Made by a program: the position numbers and the translations under genes. Under the pieces are notes generated by a model that ran no database searches, was not told the origin of the DNA, and saw only the letters and a list, made by a program, of their open reading frames with translations. From the NCBI GenBank assembly GCA_002189035.1, contig CM007991.1, positions 3,782,001 through 3,846,000 of the forward strand: a stretch of DNA of 64,000 nt, read 5' to 3'. Below are positions 47,200-58,034 of the stretch, piece after piece (positions within the stretch are counted from its first letter, which is position 1; each line of letters begins with the position of its first letter). The stretch comes from Utricularia gibba. Lineage: Eukaryota; Streptophyta; Magnoliopsida; Lamiales; Lentibulariaceae.

Positions 47200-49980
47200 T
47201 CTTTTACAATGAACTTCACCTAGCATTATTGCTGTACAGGAGAAGTATATTCTGAAAAGCAAGAAGACACACAGAAGATAACTACTGATATCAAGCCAAC
47301 CAAAACAAGACTTCATCATCCACTGAAACCAACTCTTTGGACAAAGAATGAACCCCACATTTCCTAGCAAGAATTAGGTAAGAAAATCACCACTCCACAG
47401 TAAAAAAAGATTGACAAAGAATCTCAACTAGAGCCACAGAATCCCATGAAACTTTAGATTGAAAAGCCTGGAGATAAAAAGTCAAATCTTTGAAGTTCAA
47501 AATGGAGCCGCTAACAACCAAACTGCATTGTAGAAAATTCGACTTTCTGAACACGTGATCCTAAACTATTCAAAAGTTTCTCAGATCTGATGCGGACACA
47601 GAGAAGAAAAGCCTTACCGAGAAACATTTCGAACTCCTAATACCCAGATGAAGTTTCAAAAATGCTCAGAGAAGCTTCTGGTGAATGTGGAAGAGTAGAA
47701 AGTCAGAGGTGGAGCCACATTTTTCTCCGGTTCCGAAGGTGGGAGTTAATGAGCATTCCAGCGGACAACCCACCGAAACCAACCGCGGCAATGGCAACGG
47801 CATCCCAGCCAAGAATTCACACGAGAAGTTCAAAAAACTGAACGACACCCCAACACCCATATCGGATTCGTGCAGAGGTGAGCAGCTGAAAGGGAGGTTC
47901 ACGCGAGATGGTCCGCTGAGAGAGACACAAAAGAGCGTCGTCGTCAGTCATGAGAGGAAACGCGAAGCGTGTGAAAGATAACGGAGTGCAGAATGAATGA
48001 TAAATACGGAGGCTGATGAGGGGTTTTCCGTCATTTCATCTAATAGCACACCCTGGGGGCTGGGAACACTGACTGCCTATTTAATTAACATCTCACATAT
48101 TCTAAGGAATCACTACTTCAACTACCTTAGGTGATATATCTTGAAACATACCTCCATAAGACCAAAACAAATCTTCAGTTATTCCATTTCGCCATTGGAA
48201 ATCAAATACTAGATGGTGTTTGATAAGTCTATCGTACTTGGAGCATCTCCAACGGTTTTCAAAGAAGTTTACATAACACTTTCATTTTGTTTATTAGATT
48301 TCTGGAAATCATTGTGTGTATAATGTTGTTTCCAAATTTTCAATAAATGGAATTTTTATTTCCATTATGGAAATCTATTAAAATAAATACAAAAAAGATT
48401 ACATCTCATATTTCTGAAAATGATTTGTGTTACGAAAATAATTATAGATAAAATAAAAATTTAGTAACTAGATTTCCGGAAATATAGTAAAAATGATATG
48501 GTACTCCAGATTTCCGAAAACTATTGGAGATGCTTTTATATTCAAGTTAGATAAACGATTTACACAGATGTGAACCTATATTGAAGTTTCCTCCATCTTT
48601 ATTCAATTCAAGATGAAGGTAATGCGGGGATTCGATACGAACGATATCATAAGAAATCTACTAAATTATATCATTTAAATGAACGTAAGATGATAACAAA
48701 CCCATTGAAGGATTTTTAACATTGGTTCAATGAATTTTAATAACGGTTAAGTTAAATTAAAACTTTTTTTAAGTATAAAAAATAAATTATGACTCAATCA
48801 TGATTTAATTATGTTTGAACGTAAGATTTAATATGTTTTTAAACAATACAAACAATTCAATCACAATTTAAATTATGATCGAACCAATACAGAGAATTTA
48901 TGATTTTTTTAACAATTTAAAAGACTATTCCATCTATGTATATAAATAATGTTGTAAAATTACCATAATGCACGTTATCATCCATTCAACTAACATATGA
49001 ATAGTTGGTCATAATTATATATCTATATTATATTATGATTAAAAAAATACCCAACATAGGGTCCCACATTTTCTACTAATGAGGGGTGGTGGTTCACCAA
49101 TAAATGGGTGTGGGCATTTATGGGGAATAATTGAATTTAAAATATATACATCTATAGTTTTATTAATTTTATTGGATATTATTACACAAAAATGTGTCCA
49201 ATCTTAAAGGTAGTAGATGGGGGTGACACCTAATGATTTCAATGCAATAACCTTGTAGCCTGTCCCACTCCTTATCACTCATGTAGTTACAAAATAAATG
49301 AACCATCACCATGCATGCAACTTTATTTAGGTCATCAAATATATTATGAACATATTTTTTTAAAATAATTTAATTACTGATATATTTAAAATATTTTACT
49401 TCTATAAACATATATTATCTGATTATAATTGAAATTATATTAGACAAATATATGTTAAAAATATTTACGTGAAATAAGATTTTATATAAATATTATTAAA
49501 ATCGAATTATTTTACAAAATTTTGTATATATTGAAAAATACATCTAATTAATAAATTGTTTATATACACTGTTAGCTTCTGTTACAATATATTACAAACC
49601 GTGATGATTTATATTGTTCATTTCATATCATTTCGAAGTTCGTTCTGAGTCGATCACATTTAACTATAAAAGACCAATCATCTAATGAAGATATGACATT
49701 CAAAAGATAGATTTATATTAAACTTAAGGCGAGTCCATATTTCAATATACAGAGTGTATTTAGAAAATATATGATTAAAGTGTTAATATATTTAACATAT
49801 GAATTTAAAATAGATGGAATACAATTTAAACACAAACTAATACTTTCATCATTCATTTTAATTCTTATTATTATATATAATAATTTTAAAATAATAAAAT
49901 TCTTACCAGAATAAGAATAAGAAATAATCCTTCTCAAAAACACGCCATTGATTTTCCAGGTATTACAATGCGTGAATAAG
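47200..49980. other. receptor kinase upstream region and AT-rich spacer
   Basis: 47200-48000 is the leader and promoter of the receptor kinase. A MITE-like element lies at 48241-48535. The rest is AT-rich with no supported gene. Confidence 0.5.
48241..48535. mobile_element. MITE-like element with inverted ends
   Basis: The left end GAGCATCTCCAACGGTTTTC and the right end (reverse complement AAGCATCTCCAATAGTTTTC) match at 17 of 20 positions. The element is about 295 bp, AT-rich and without a coding frame. 'AGCATCTCCAA' ends are familiar from plant non-autonomous DNA transposons. I could not find a clean target-site duplication, so the superfamily is open. Confidence 0.6.
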
Positions 49981-49985
49981 AAAAA

Positions 49986-51714
49986 TCATACGAGCTCGAT
50001 GAAGGCCATGGGAGCATTGTCTCCCCTGCGCGGCAGAGTTCTGATGATCCTCGTGTAGCCTCCTTCTCTGTCTCCGTACCTGTCCTGGACCTCAGCGAAG
50101 AGGGCGTGCACGATCTGCTTCTCGTAGATGAAGCCCAGGGCCTGTCTCCTCTTGTGCAGAGACCCGTCCTTGGCCAGCGTGATCATCTTGTCAACGTACT
50201 TCCTCATTGCACTGGCCCGTGCTCTTGTCGTCTTTATCCGCCCGTACTTGAGGAGCTGAGTGGTCAAGGACCGTAAGAGCGCTCGTCGTTGATCCGGGGG
50301 GCGGTTGAGCTTCGGCACCTTCCTTCCGTGCCTCATGGCTGAGACCCGGCCACCGTTGTCGATGCAGGGGAGGGTGAGGGAGCCGGAACCTGGAAAATCT
50401 GCAACCAGATCTAGGTGAGAACGAGCTGATGAGAGCTTCCACTCCCACGAAAAGAGATTACCGGGATATGTAAGAATAGACAGAGATGCTATTTCACCTT
50501 ACTGTGTAAGAACGCAGAAACCATGGCAAAGAGTGAAATCTAGATGAGAACAAACTGATACGCGGTTCCACAACTAGGATTAGAGTTTCCCATATCATGT
50601 AAGAACACACTGTATACTATTTCACCTTACTGTGTAAGAACACAGCAGTAACCATGGAAAAAAGTGAAAATCTTGTGGAACCAAATCTAGATGAGAACAA
50701 AGTGATAAGAGGTTCTACATCCACGAAAAGAGATTACCAGACGATGTAAGAATAGATAGAGGTACTATTTCACCTTACTGTGTAAGAACACAGCAACCAT
50801 GGCAAAGAGTGAAATCTAGATGAGAACAAACTGATACGAGGTTCCACACCTATGATTAGAGTTTACCATATCATGTAACAACACACTGTATACTATTTCA
50901 CCTTAGTGTGCAAGAACACAGCAACCATGGTGAGGTAAAATCTCGTGGAACTAAATCTAGGTGCGACTAAACTGATAAGTGCTTCCACGCCCACGAGAAG
51001 AGTTTACCAGACCATGTAAGAATAGACAGATACTATTTCACCTTACTGTGTAAGAACACAGCAACCATGGCGAAGTGAAATCTTGTGGAACCGAATCTAG
51101 GTGAGAACAAATTGATAAGAGGTTCCACACCTATGACTAGAGTTTCCTATACCATGCAAGAAGACAAAGAATACTATTTCACCCTACTATGAAGTATGTA
51201 AAAGAGCGAACACGGGTAAGTGTAATCATGTGTTTTTCTAAGCATATAGATCATGCTGCCTCCCCTTGTTTTATCTATGCAAAGACCCATGAATTGGGAC
51301 AACACAGTACCACGCAATACACAGGATAAACCCTGTCATGCCTACACTAGCAAATGGAACCACAAAGTCACTCACATTCAGCATTAATAGGCAGCAATCC
51401 TAACAAAATTAACCATCATAATCACAAATTAAGGGACTAGCTCCAAAAAAAAACATCACAACCAATTCAACATTGAGTAGAGAAGCTGGTCATTTCGAAA
51501 AAGAAGTAGAAATGCACAGCCACACCCTACCTCGATTTAAGCTCACGGTGTGCAAAGGGGCGAGACCCACGTAAGAATTAAGGGGCCTCGGGCCGCTCCT
51601 GAGCCCAGAAAACTTCAATCCAGAGGACGCCGGCCCCTGCCTGCAACAAACGGAGGTCCCGGTGTTTACCGAAGGGAGTGCCACTCGAAGAGCAGAAAGA
51701 TTCCAGGACGCCAT
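49986..51714 (-). CDS. RPL17: plastid ribosomal protein L17 (bL17c)
   Basis: Two exons, 51531-51714 and 49986-50389, sum to 588 nt (195 residues). The mature domain is bL17, a protein of the large-subunit exit-tunnel region: [60 protein letters not shown] and the plant-specific ending [19 protein letters not shown]. Exon 1 encodes a Ser/Ala/Arg-rich transit peptide ([20 protein letters not shown]), so the protein is imported into plastids. The junction G|GT joins LNRG to [12 protein letters not shown] and is in phase. The 1141-nt intron is largely a dimeric tandem repeat, listed separately. The start codon faces the FHIT homologue, and about 400 bp serve both as a divergent promoter. Confidence 0.92.
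50440..51200. repeat. A/B dimeric minisatellite in RPL17 intron
   Basis: The anchor TATTTCACCTTACTGTG recurs at 50490, 50618, 50766, 50894, 51034 and 51175 (last copies diverged), spaced 128, 148, 128, 140 and 141. The units alternate between two types: A with CCACGAAAAGAGATTACC (about 50443, 50720, 50988) and B with TATGATTAGAGTTTACC (about 50572, 50851, 51131). The true period is thus a dimer of about 275 bp, present three times. Confidence 0.85.
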
Positions 51715-52118
51715 TGTTGCGGTTCTGGGTTAAGAGAAGGAACAGAAGAGGATAAGTTGCTCTAGATCCTTTTCATATTTTCCTGAATGCCCCGAAATTA
51801 TGATTTATTTAAAAAGCGCCCTCTCATTTCACGTTTTTTATCATTTGAGCACGCTTTAGTTCAGAAAGGAGTGAACATGGGCGGGGGGGAATGGAGGAAT
51901 GATGTTAAAGATTCTGCCTTTTATTTCTTCTCCACGTTTTCTCTGTCCGGGCTATTCCGTGCGCCGCCGATTTGTCCGTGTCTTGCCCCCTTCTGGTGTT
52001 GTTCCGATCTGCGGGTCTTACTGTACGCGGGCAAGTGTTCGTTCTTGAGCTTCACACTGAAAACTCATTCACTATGCCGAATGACCGTTGTTCTTACATA
52101 AAAAAAATGCAGGTCCAA
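51715..52118. promoter_or_regulatory. divergent promoter region RPL17/FHIT
   Basis: Only about 400 bp separate the two start codons, which point away from each other. No TATA box is obvious. Any leader intron of the FHIT homologue must also lie here. Confidence 0.4.
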
Positions 52119-53513
52119 ATGGAGTCTGAGAGTTATATGTTTGGTACTTACAAAATCGACCCTAAGGAAGTGTTTTATACCACTAGGCTTTCGTACGCTC
52201 TGGTCAATTTACGCCCGGTTGTTCCTGGTGCACATTTTTTCCATTTGATTCTGTTTCTTTCTTAAGTTCAGTGCTTGATTTTGTGGGGCTTGCGTTCGTG
52301 GAATTTCACATGCGTTTGATTGGAAAGTTAGTAGAGTCGGGTGACAAACCTTGATGTCCTAGATTAGTTTGGAGCCTGAATCTGGAATCTTGATTAATCA
52401 ATTTTCAAAACTTTTTGAAAGATGAAAAGGCCGGCATGTTGATTTTGCTTTAGAACCCCCATGACAATTTACAATGTGAAAACTTCTAGATCCGTATTTG
52501 TAGCATCAAAATTCCTTCTGACACAGCATATGTGCGATCTTCAGTGCAAGTGATACATGAATCAATTATCTTGAAGCATTTGTGGTTATTTTACCACATT
52601 CAAAGTGATATATGCTTTCCTAGTTTTTCCACACGCAAAGTGATTTTTTCCATGTTGTCCCGCATTATTCTAATGTCCTTGTTATCCTATTGCAGGTCAT
52701 ATCCTTTGCTCTTTTGACAACAGCATGCCCTGTTAGTGGCATGCTTTCTTATGTTATTTGGGTTGACGCTGGTAGCATTTATACTCTAAATTTTGTTTCC
52801 TGTGACGTGTAGCATGTAGCTCACTGAAGTAATCTTTGGCGAGTTTTTTGAGTTTGCATGTAATACTACAGCCGCAGCACTTGAAAAATTAGAGCTATAA
52901 AAGAGCATTTTCGATTTAGTGTGCACTGAACATGTCTGCTGTCTTTTTTGGTTGCCCTTGACGAAAATCTACATGTGCTTGTGTGCCCAAGACGTATTGT
53001 GAAGCGCGTTGCTGATCTCTCTGCTGATGAAGTAAGTGATTTATGGCTCACTGCGCAGCAGATCGGACGCCATCTTGAGTCGTACCATAAAGCATCTTCA
53101 CTTACATTTACCATCCAAGTAAGATTGAGCAAGCTTTTGATAATAGAAATCACAGATAATTCTCATGAAGCTTATTATGAATGCTGTTTCATTAGTTTAG
53201 TTTCGAATCCCTCTAACTTTAGTGTACCTCCAGGATGGGCCTCAGGCAGGTCAGACAGTACCCATGTTCACATCCACATCCTGCCACGCAAAACCGGTGA
53301 CTTTGAGAAGAATGATGAGATTTATGATGCTGTAAGATGATGCCTATGCAATCTTTTCTTCGGTTTAAACTCCTACCATGATAACCCTTTGGACAGATTG
53401 ATTTGAAGGAGGAAGAATTGAAGCAGAAGCTTGATCTGGACATTGAGAGGAAGGACAGGACCATGGAGGAGATGTGTGAAGAGGCAAGTGAATACAGGAA
53501 GCTCTTTTTGTAG
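52119..53513 (+). CDS. FHIT: FHIT homologue, bis(5'-adenosyl)-triphosphatase
   Basis: HIT-superfamily hydrolase that cleaves diadenosine triphosphate (Ap3A) to AMP and ADP. Exons: 52119-52227, a 3-nt microexon 52696-52698, 52973-53118, 53234-53331 and 53397-53513; with one base restored, 157 residues, the length usual for plant FHIT. Motifs are MFGTYKIDPKEVFYTTRLSY, LVNLRPVVPGHVLVCPRR, TADLSADEVSDLW-like, DGPQAGQTVPHVHIHILPR (the HxHxH catalytic triad region) and the C-terminal helix with EELKQKLDLDIERKDR. Exon 1 (CCT G), the microexon (GTC) and exon 3 (AT GTG) combine to GGT CAT GTG, reading exactly PGHVLVC. The intron after the microexon has AT-AC ends. The frame slips at CCC 53261-53263, just before the HIT motif. 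Position matches At5g58240 from memory. Confidence 0.88.
52696..52698 (+). other. 3-nt microexon of the FHIT homologue
   Basis: GTC lies between an acceptor TATTGCAG and the AT-AC donor ATATCCTTT. It is required to read PGHVLVCPRR through three exons in phase. Confidence 0.75.
52699..52972 (+). other. U12-type AT-AC intron in the FHIT homologue
   Basis: The donor is ATATCCTTT, identical to the AT-AC consensus. The branch region CCCTTGAC (52955-52962) puts the branch A 11 bases before the terminal AC. There is no AG near the exon 3 start, so a U2-type acceptor cannot explain this junction. Confidence 0.82.
53261..53263 (+). other. one-base loss before the HIT motif of FHIT
   Basis: GTACCCATG stands where GTACCCCATG would read TVPHVHIHILPR. 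Both flanks are otherwise perfect. Confidence 0.85.
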
Positions 53514-53655
53514 AGAAAATTGTATGAATCGTCAATGAGACTCTGTAAAATGCACTGATCAGTGACCATAGGTACAAGCAGCTTCTGCATAGTATTGTGT
53601 CACTGTTCATCTTATTTCATTTTCATACCAGTGCAATGGGATATGTAAACTACAA

Positions 53656-53832
53656 CTAAAGCCAGTAGGTATTCATCATCTTATAGTCTCCACCCCGGCT
53701 AAAAGCATTCAGGCATCTCAACTCATCCCAGCGTTCGCGTGCAGCTGCACGAGCAACATCCCTGATACGGTAATCTGTGGGTGCATAAAGGTACCCGATA
53801 AAGTTGTCCAAAGAAGAACTACACAGTTCCAT
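53656..53832 (-). CDS. possible small protein of 58 residues, unknown
   Basis: I do not recognise this. The frame runs from an ATG at 53832 to TAG at 53656 and encodes a soluble-looking sequence with DNFIGYLYAPTDYRIRDVAR, then AAARERWDELRCLNAFSRGG. Its composition is balanced and protein-like, unlike nearby shadow frames. Upstream the frame stays open to an acceptor-like GACAG near 53850, so it could be the last exon of a gene whose other exons are lost, or a stand-alone micro-protein. It is convergent with the FHIT homologue, and the two 3' ends are 140 bp apart. Confidence 0.4.
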   Translation of the reverse strand: MELCSSSLDNFIGYLYAPTDYRIRDVARAAARERWDELRCLNAFSRGGDYKMMNTYWL

Positions 53833-53984
53833 GGAGAAGTAGCTGTTCTGTCACCTCTCATAAGCTGCATTGCCTTCAGAACGTTGGTTTCTGGATTAAC
53901 ACAGCGTTGGTTTAGGATTTAGGAAAGTGAGAGGAAAGGTGGAGGTCCGCGTGACAGGTAGCAAGAGAAGATAATGAAGAGCAG

Positions 53985-54095
53985 CATGACATTGAAGAGC
54001 AATCTGGAATTTGAAGCCGATGACGAAGCGTCGACCCCAAGATCTGCGCTCTTTGTCAGGAGGAACTCTGCGACCGCCGGCATCACAAGTGATGA
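53985..54095 (+). pseudogene. fragment of a RING-H2 gene
   Basis: The words ATGACATTGAAG, GAAGCCGATGA, and ICALCQEEL (frame-shifted) line up with MTLK, EADDE and VCAVCLDAL of the intact RING gene 700 bp downstream. The similarity is lost after the first CXXC, and the frame has a stop at CACAAGTGA. I read it as a truncated, decayed tandem copy. Confidence 0.6.
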
Positions 54096-54487
54096 TTTCT
54101 CTGAACTTGTCTTGATGTCCTTTTTTGAAGTCCGTATGTCCAAATGAATGTCAATAGCTTTGTAGCATGGATCACTTTTGCATATAGATTTTTTTTCTAT
54201 TTTTTTATAAATAAATTCAGAATAGCATAAAAAAAAATCTGATCAAAGTCTCTCTTTTAAATATTATATTATATGATATTTTTAGGATATTATATTACAT
54301 GATTTTATTTCCTATGAGTAATGCTTCCTTATTTGCCTGCTAATCCGAATCTTTCCATATTTGACATCAACTGAGGCACCTGATCACTTCAAATACCTTG
54401 TTTCCTACGGCATCGGCCTTCACACCATCTCTTGTCTCAGAAGCTAGCATTTTTCTCTCCACTTATCCACCGGAGCCTCATTTTCCG

Positions 54488-54952
54488 ATGGATCGCCTCG
54501 CCCCTCCTTACGCGCCAGACTACAGGGGGTTCTTCTTCAACGGATTCGTGGAGGCGAACGGCCAAAGCTACCACACCGGGACCTGGGTTCCAGCATTGTT
54601 CCATCTGGATCACCTTTTTTCCTCCGAGGAACTCATTCTGGACGGCACAGTCGGCAACGTAGGCCGGGATAACTCGACTGGAGAGACACTGCTGAATGAG
54701 ACGGATGAACATCTGTACGAAGAAATGATCATTCCGGGCGTGACGATGACATTGAAGGGCGGTCATGAAGTCGAAGCCGATGATGAAGATGGGGAGCCGA
54801 ACGTCTGCGCCGTTTGCCTGGACGCCCTCCACGACGGCGGCTCCATGATCGGAGTTCTTGGGTGCCACCATCAGTATCATGCGATGTGCATCAAGAGATG
54901 GCTCGCGACGAAGAACTCTTGCCCTCTGTGCCGTTCTCCAGTAGAGATTTAA
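54488..54952 (+). CDS. RING-H2 finger protein, probable E3 ubiquitin ligase
   Basis: This intronless gene encodes 154 residues. The C-terminal RING-H2 domain (residues about 110-150) reads CAVCLDALHDGGSMIGVLGC followed by H-x-x-x-H-AMC-IKRWLATKNSCPLC, giving eight zinc ligands and the conserved Trp that contacts the E2. The N-terminal 80 residues have no recognised domain, and an acidic linker (EADDEDGEP) precedes the RING. There is no transmembrane segment, which separates it from the ATL family; it resembles the small BRG/MBR-type C-terminal RING-H2 proteins. The ATG at 54488 is the first in frame. A decayed partial copy lies 500 bp upstream. The substrate is unknown. Confidence 0.85.
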   Translation: MDRLAPPYAPDYRGFFFNGFVEANGQSYHTGTWVPALFHLDHLFSSEELILDGTVGNVGRDNSTGETLLNETDEHLYEEMIIPGVTMTLKGGHEVEADDEDGEPNVCAVCLDALHDGGSMIGVLGCHHQYHAMCIKRWLATKNSCPLCRSPVEI

Positions 54953-55520
54953 GACCAAGAATACTTAGCTGGTTTGCAATGTCCCAAAATTCTCAAATTT
55001 AGAACGGTCAATGGAAAAATCATTTGAAATGTGTATGTTCTAAATTATTTTAAATTTCATTTCTATCAAAAATATATATTTTTTAATAAAATTTCAACAT
55101 ATCATTGATTTTATATAAGATTTGAACATACCGTTAATTTTAAATAAATGAACATAAATAATTTTTTCGTTAAATAAAATTAAATAAATAATCATAAACA
55201 TGTATGTTGATATTAATTCAATATCTAATAACCCTAAATACCTGTTTGGGAACCGGCGGATGGGTGAATCCAATAAATCAATAACAAAAGGATACACAGT
55301 ATGTGTAAACCAAGGAAAACAAACAGCCAAATATGCAGTCTCAGGGCCTCAGCCTCTAACTGATAATGTTTCCGAAGCAGCAGGTTACTTACTAGTACAC
55401 CAATGACATGCTACTGCTACTTATATCCAATGACAGAAGCACCTTGGTCCTCATGCTTTGTGACAAATACCTCGAATGAAAAAAAAAAACATGGAATGAA
55501 GACTGTGGTCTCTGGTTTGG
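54953..55520. other. spacer between RING gene and TOM40
   Basis: AT-rich 3' spacer of two convergent genes; no supported gene. Confidence 0.5.
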
Positions 55521-55527
55521 GCTCTGT

Positions 55528-58034
55528 TTACTCTCCGACGGTTAGTCCGAATCCAAACTTGTAGTCCTTCTTCCCGTGATCAATCTGCATCACATAAACA
55601 GGCGTTTCAACAGGTACCGAATGAGATAAGGGAGAACACACGTCTGTGAATGAGAGTCCTGACCTCAGCAGAAAGAAGCAAGTTGAGACCCATGTTTAAT
55701 CGCTCTTCAAGGAAAGCACCAACAACTCCATGGGAATCAATTTTGCCTCTCAGACGACACTGCCATAGTTGTTTCGATGGACATGTGTGAGACGCCATCA
55801 ATCACAGATTGTAGTGACATAACCAACTAGCAACATGGCAAAGCATCAAGCTGGCAGGAATTACCTGTCTGAGGATGTAATCATATCCTACACTGGCTGT
55901 AACGTCCCTTGACATATAGTTGTACGTGAAATCAGTTGCTAGAGAAACCTAGGAATTATAGAACATTGGATTAAGGGACAGAGAGGAATGGAGTAGTTGT
56001 TTTTCAAAGCAACTCGACGTTTATTTACCTTCTCTGAAACTTTCTGAACATAGCTTAGGGCAACCATTCCAGTGCTCGCAACTTGCCCTGTTGCAACCTG
56101 CATCTCAGTGAATTTTCTACATTAGATTATTAAAACTGAGGGCATCATGCATATCTAAAATGCCAAAGGTAAACCATGAATAAGGAAGAAAATTAGATGT
56201 GGGTAAGAAAGAGCACACCATTTTGCTTGTGTTGTATCTTGCTGCATAACCAATGCCAGACTTCAGATGTTCTGCAGCCCAGAATACTTCACCACCCAAT
56301 GATAAGTGAGGACTCACACTCTAACATGAGGGAAATGGAGGATGACATAAGAAGTTCGCATTGAAGAAGCAATGTGTTCCACCATACAGAAGAGTGGAGG
56401 AATGTAAATTTCCTTCTTTATGCTTAGTAGCAACAACAACGTTTGTGATAGTGAAAACAATAAGAATACAAAAATAAGTTAATATAAAAGTTCTACTTGA
56501 AAGCACACAGGTGCAGAGAAGGATAGAACGTCATGTTCTGACAGTGAGGAAACAAAGAGGGTAGGCAAGGAAAATGCGCCTATGGAAGCCCAAGAAAATT
56601 GCATCAATTAAAAGATGGATTCATGAAAGCTTAACCACTAGTTTATTGAAAACAACATACTTCAAAGCAAACATTGCATGCATTACCTGAATATAACTGG
56701 CACCAATTAAACCACCATTTCCCAGTTGAAGTTGTGTTCTGTAATCTTTACCCTGCATATGTTCAAGATCCAAGTACGAGTACATTTGGGGAGTAAGTAC
56801 CGTTTACTCGAATACAGACATTCACAGTAGATTACAAAATACCTTGTATGCAGTGAACTGTAATTACCTTGTAATCGAAATTCCACAATCCATGTGACAT
56901 ATTTGGCTCAGATGTAAGCTACAACAAAAAATATGGTCATTTAAGTTGAGTTTACCAGCTGAGAATTGCTTCTGGCAGCATCCACATGCATGGTGATTCC
57001 AAAATTTCTGAGCTTACTTGAGCATTTGCCTTGAGAGTGAGATTTTCAGTCAAATCAACCTTCAGCCTTGCGTTTAATCTTCCATCTGTTAAAACTCGAC
57101 CTAAGAGCATCACCTGAAAAAAGAAAAGAAAAGCTTCCGAAATCAAAATAATGGATCTTTTCACAGCGACATTGGAATTTGAAATATCAGACACCTTCGG
57201 ATCTAGAAAGTTAGCACCAAACTCATACTGAGCAGTTGGGATTTTGATTATCTCAGATGATTGCGAAGGTATTTCAGATGGCCCCATCACAACACTAAAA
57301 AATATTTTCAACAAAAAGCCATCAGTGAAGCAGAATTCGAAAGAATATGACAATGGACATTATGGGAGCCACCTGTGGCTGAGAGAAAATCTTTGATTCA
57401 GCCCCTTGGTAAAATCAAAGCGCAGCCCCTCGAAGAGTTCTGGCTTTAAAGACACTGCCACCAACGAAAATAAGAGTCTAGCAAACATCCACAACCTTTT
57501 TTGCAGAAAGAATAAAGAGAATTGCTCCCTTAAACTAAGCTAAGTTCCAAAATTATCTCAATACGAGAAAGAAAAATGCCTATGAAGCCTGAGAACAACT
57601 GCTAAAGTTGTTTTTCTTAATTAATCAGCAAGGCGAGAATATAACTGCAAAAGAAACTAAAAATGTTTAACGATGGCAATACAGGATTGCCAAATTATTC
57701 TTCAGCGACTCCCCTGATATTACACGAACACTGTAGGAGTCAAAAAGCAATAGATGCACGAAAAACAACAGCTGGGTTTCGTAATTCTAAAAAATGCAAT
57801 CAATCAAATAAGCAGTGATCTACAGCACCCCCCGAATCGCATTGCTGGAGACCAACCTCCGGCACAACAAGACTCCACAATAAGTAAAAGAAAAATGTAG
57901 AATCACTAACTGAACGCTTCCCGATGAATCTCTTCATACGGTATGGGGCAAGGGAGATTCAAATAATCCACTTTCTGCTTCTCATCCGCCGGTGCAGCGG
58001 CGGTGTTAGGCGTTGGAGGAGCAAAAGCCGCCAT
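55528..58034 (-). CDS. TOM40: TOM40, mitochondrial outer-membrane import channel
   Basis: Eleven exons: 57911-58034, 57373-57454, 57195-57294, 57018-57113, 56868-56918, 56687-56752, 56219-56320, 56029-56097, 55865-55948, 55664-55759 and 55528-55584. They sum to 927 nt (308 residues), the length of Arabidopsis TOM40. The protein is a 19-strand beta barrel forming the TOM translocation pore. Signature stretches: [108 protein letters not shown], and the C-terminal [14 protein letters not shown], which ends in the beta-signal recognised by SAM50. All junctions are GT..AG and in phase. The N-terminus is short and Ala/Pro-rich, as in plants. Confidence 0.95.

Noticed and set aside
50440-51200. CRISPR array
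   Set aside because: The units are long, diverged and have no regular unique spacers; the locus is a plant intron.
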